From DATDVL01 sp035290025 (GTDB lineage: Archaea; Nanobdellota; Nanobdellia; SCGC-AAA011-G17; DATDVL01), in NCBI GenBank assembly GCA_035290025.1, contig DATDVL010000061.1, forward strand, positions 1 through 5,421: 5,421 bases of DNA, in the 5' to 3' direction. Positions 4,233 to 5,421 of this stretch are shown here, piece after piece; within the stretch, counting starts at the first letter, position 1; the number at the start of each line of letters is the position of its first letter. The translations under genes and the position numbers were made by a program. Under the pieces are notes generated by a model. It had not been told where the DNA came from and made no database searches. It saw nothing but the letters and a program-made list of their open reading frames with translations.

Positions 4233-4566
4233 TTTGCAAGAATGGTTGTTTTCGTTGGTTGATTCTGGGAAGTTGGTTATTGTTGAGGGTAAGCGTGATG
4301 TTGCTGCATTGCATGATGTGGGTGTGTGTAATATTCTTGCGTTGAATACAGAGCCTGTTTTTTCTTTTGTTGAAAAGTTAACAGTGAAAGACGTTGTCAT
4401 TCTTACTGATGTTGATCCTGCAGGTAAGAAATTGTATGCTGCTTTGAAGAAGGCGTGTGTCCACAATGGCATTAAGGTTGATAATATCTTTCGTGAGTTT
4501 TTGCTGCGTGAAACGACATTGGTGCATATAGAAGGGTTGGCTACTTATTTTCGTAAGAGGTTGTAG
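4225..4566 (+). CDS. UPF0292 Toprim-domain protein
   Basis: A 113-residue protein that is essentially one Toprim domain, the metal-binding fold of topoisomerases, primases and RNase M5. The first motif is KLVIVEGKRDVAAL (16-29) with catalytic-type Glu E21. The DxD motif is VVILTDVDPAGKKL (57-70) with D62 and D64. The C-terminal HIEGLATYF (101-109) matches my recollection of the archaeal UPF0292 family. These proteins have no proven activity; an RNase M5-like nuclease or nucleic-acid-binding role is inferred from the fold. ATG 4225 lies inside the end of the Nudix gene (8-bp overlap), so translation is likely coupled; the open frame extends upstream to 4186 but without family similarity. Its 3' end overlaps the DUF58 gene on the other strand by 22 bp. 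Confidence 0.88.
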   Translation: MDDLQEWLFSLVDSGKLVIVEGKRDVAALHDVGVCNILALNTEPVFSFVEKLTVKDVVILTDVDPAGKKLYAALKKACVHNGIKVDNIFREFLLRETTLVHIEGLATYFRKRL

Positions 4567-5396
4567 AAGTGTTCGTAGATAGGTGTTGCTGTGTCTGCGA
4601 TGTAGAATTGTGCTCCTAGTTGTTGGCTCATTTTCTTTATTTCGTTGTCGTGTTCGTAGAGTTTGTTTAAGTATTGTTTTTTGAGGAAGGGGCTGATGAA
4701 TGTTTTCATGATGCCTTTGGTTTCTTTGTCATGCAGTTTGAATTCTCCTTCGAGGTTGAGTTTTGCTTCTACGTCGTCAAGTACTTGTATGAGTAAGAGG
4801 TTGCTTTTTTTGAGTTTGAGGAGTGCGTTGCGTATTTCTTCTAAAGGGTAGAGAAAGTCTGATATGATAATGACCATACTTTTGCTGTTGATAAGTTGTT
4901 TGTAGCTGCTGATGCTTGCTTCGAAGTTGCTTTTTCCTTCTGCTTGTTTGTTGGTTAAATGGTTGAGTATGGCTGCTAGTTGTTTTCTTCCTCGTCGTGC
5001 TCGTAGGAGGGTGAGTTTGTCGGAGAATGTTGATACGACGAATCGTTCATTATTTTTGAGTGTTAAATAGGCGAATCCTGTTGCGAGCATGGCTGCGTAT
5101 TCGCTTTTCTTTAGGGGTTTTCCGAAGTCCATGCTGCTGCTCATGTCGACAATGATATGTACTGTGAGGTGTTTTTCTTCTTCGAAGCTTTTGACGTAGA
5201 GGTCTTCTGTTCGCGCGTAGACTTTCCAGTCGATGGTTTTGACGTCGTCTCCTTGTGCGTATTGTCTATAATCTTTGAAAATTAACCCTTTTCCTTGTTG
5301 TTTGCTTGATCGTATTCCTGTGAAGGGTGATGTTATTTTTTTATTGATAATTAAGTTTAATCTATCAAGGTGTTTGAGGAAGCTGGTGTCTATCAT
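4545..5396 (-). CDS. DUF58 protein with vWA-like domain (MoxR-associated)
   Basis: A 283-residue soluble protein. The DUF58 signature is FKDYRQYAQGDDVKTIDWK (40-58) followed by YAR and YVKSFEEE (67-74). It continues directly into a von Willebrand A-like fold whose MIDAS-type metal site is HIIVDMSSSM (80-89, D84-S86-S88). A later IIISDF segment is typical of the vWA core. DUF58 proteins usually sit beside MoxR AAA+ ATPases and are thought to act with them in metal-dependent chaperone or complex maturation; molecular targets are mostly unknown. No membrane segment is visible. The start ATG overlaps by 4 bp (ATGA) the stop of an upstream gene that could be that ATPase. The C-terminus overlaps convergently the Toprim gene. 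Codons end mainly in A, C or T, as in other - strand genes here. Confidence 0.92.
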   Translation of the reverse strand: MIDTSFLKHLDRLNLIINKKITSPFTGIRSSKQQGKGLIFKDYRQYAQGDDVKTIDWKVYARTEDLYVKSFEEEKHLTVHIIVDMSSSMDFGKPLKKSEYAAMLATGFAYLTLKNNERFVVSTFSDKLTLLRARRGRKQLAAILNHLTNKQAEGKSNFEASISSYKQLINSKSMVIIISDFLYPLEEIRNALLKLKKSNLLLIQVLDDVEAKLNLEGEFKLHDKETKGIMKTFISPFLKKQYLNKLYEHDNEIKKMSQQLGAQFYIADTATPIYEHFYNLLRK

Positions 5397-5421
5397 CGTA
5401 ATAATCTTTTTATCACGTCGT
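5393..5421 (-). CDS. C-terminal end of an upstream gene, probably MoxR-type AAA+ ATPase
   Basis: Only the last eight codons are in the window: DVIKRLLR and a TGA stop at 5395-5393 that overlaps the DUF58 ATG (ATGA). The identity is inferred from context, since moxR normally lies directly upstream of a DUF58 gene in a translationally coupled operon, and from a MoxR-like C-terminus of the D-V-I-x-R-L-L kind. The rest of the gene, and the operon promoter, lie to the right. Confidence 0.42.

Noticed and set aside
4009..4472. Minus-strand open frames across the Nudix and Toprim genes
   Set aside because: They are low-complexity shadows (rich in N, Q, S and T) of two genes with strong family motifs.
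1..5421. Search for a DGR reverse transcriptase, a template repeat, a CRISPR array or insertion sequences in the window
   Set aside because: No RT motif, no second copy of the candidate VR, no regularly spaced repeats and no transposase were found on either strand.

Overview
The window looks like chromosomal DNA of an archaeon, most likely a DPANN lineage of the Woesearchaeota/Pacearchaeota type. The evidence is archaeal TATA boxes a fixed distance upstream of start codons (leaderless transcripts), a tRNA-Lys with a 12-nt intron at the canonical archaeal position, a PAC2 proteasome-assembly-type protein, an archaeal UPF0292 Toprim protein, and many short, tightly packed genes. The phylum is an inference; no marker gene here settles it. 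The + strand is rich in G and T throughout: + genes use T/G-ending codons and - genes use A/C-ending codons. This is the pattern expected from replication-strand mutational asymmetry.

Layout. Positions 1-403 (-) hold the N-terminal part of a tRNA-guanine transglycosylase that looks bacterial in type. It diverges from a small HExxH metalloprotease-like gene (456-902, +) across a 52-bp gap with one central TATA box. Next is 962-1666 (+), a protein whose last ~40 codons (about 1538-1655) jump to ~67% GC with 16 consecutive C-ending codons. This resembles the variable region of a diversity-generating retroelement (DGR) target gene. No reverse transcriptase or template repeat is in the window, so any diversification would have to come from an element elsewhere. 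The convergent - strand pair is a PAC2 protein (2121-2819) followed by a membrane-anchored beta-rich protein (1693-2124), overlapping by 4 bp.

After a 148-bp spacer come the intron-bearing tRNA-Lys(CTT) (2968-3053), a DUF2238/YjdF-type membrane protein (3095-3796), a Nudix hydrolase (3828-4232) and a UPF0292 Toprim protein (4225-4566, overlapping the Nudix gene by 8 bp). The window ends with a - strand DUF58 protein (4545-5396). Its 3' end overlaps the Toprim gene convergently by 22 bp, and its start overlaps by 4 bp a gene that leaves the window (5393-5421, probably the MoxR-type AAA+ ATPase that usually partners DUF58).

The genes do not form one pathway: they cover tRNA modification, proteolysis and chaperoning, nucleotide clean-up and a MoxR/DUF58 module. 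The most unusual element is the putative DGR target. A constant 30-nt spacing from TATA octamer to ATG lets four + strand starts be assigned more exactly than by longest ORF.
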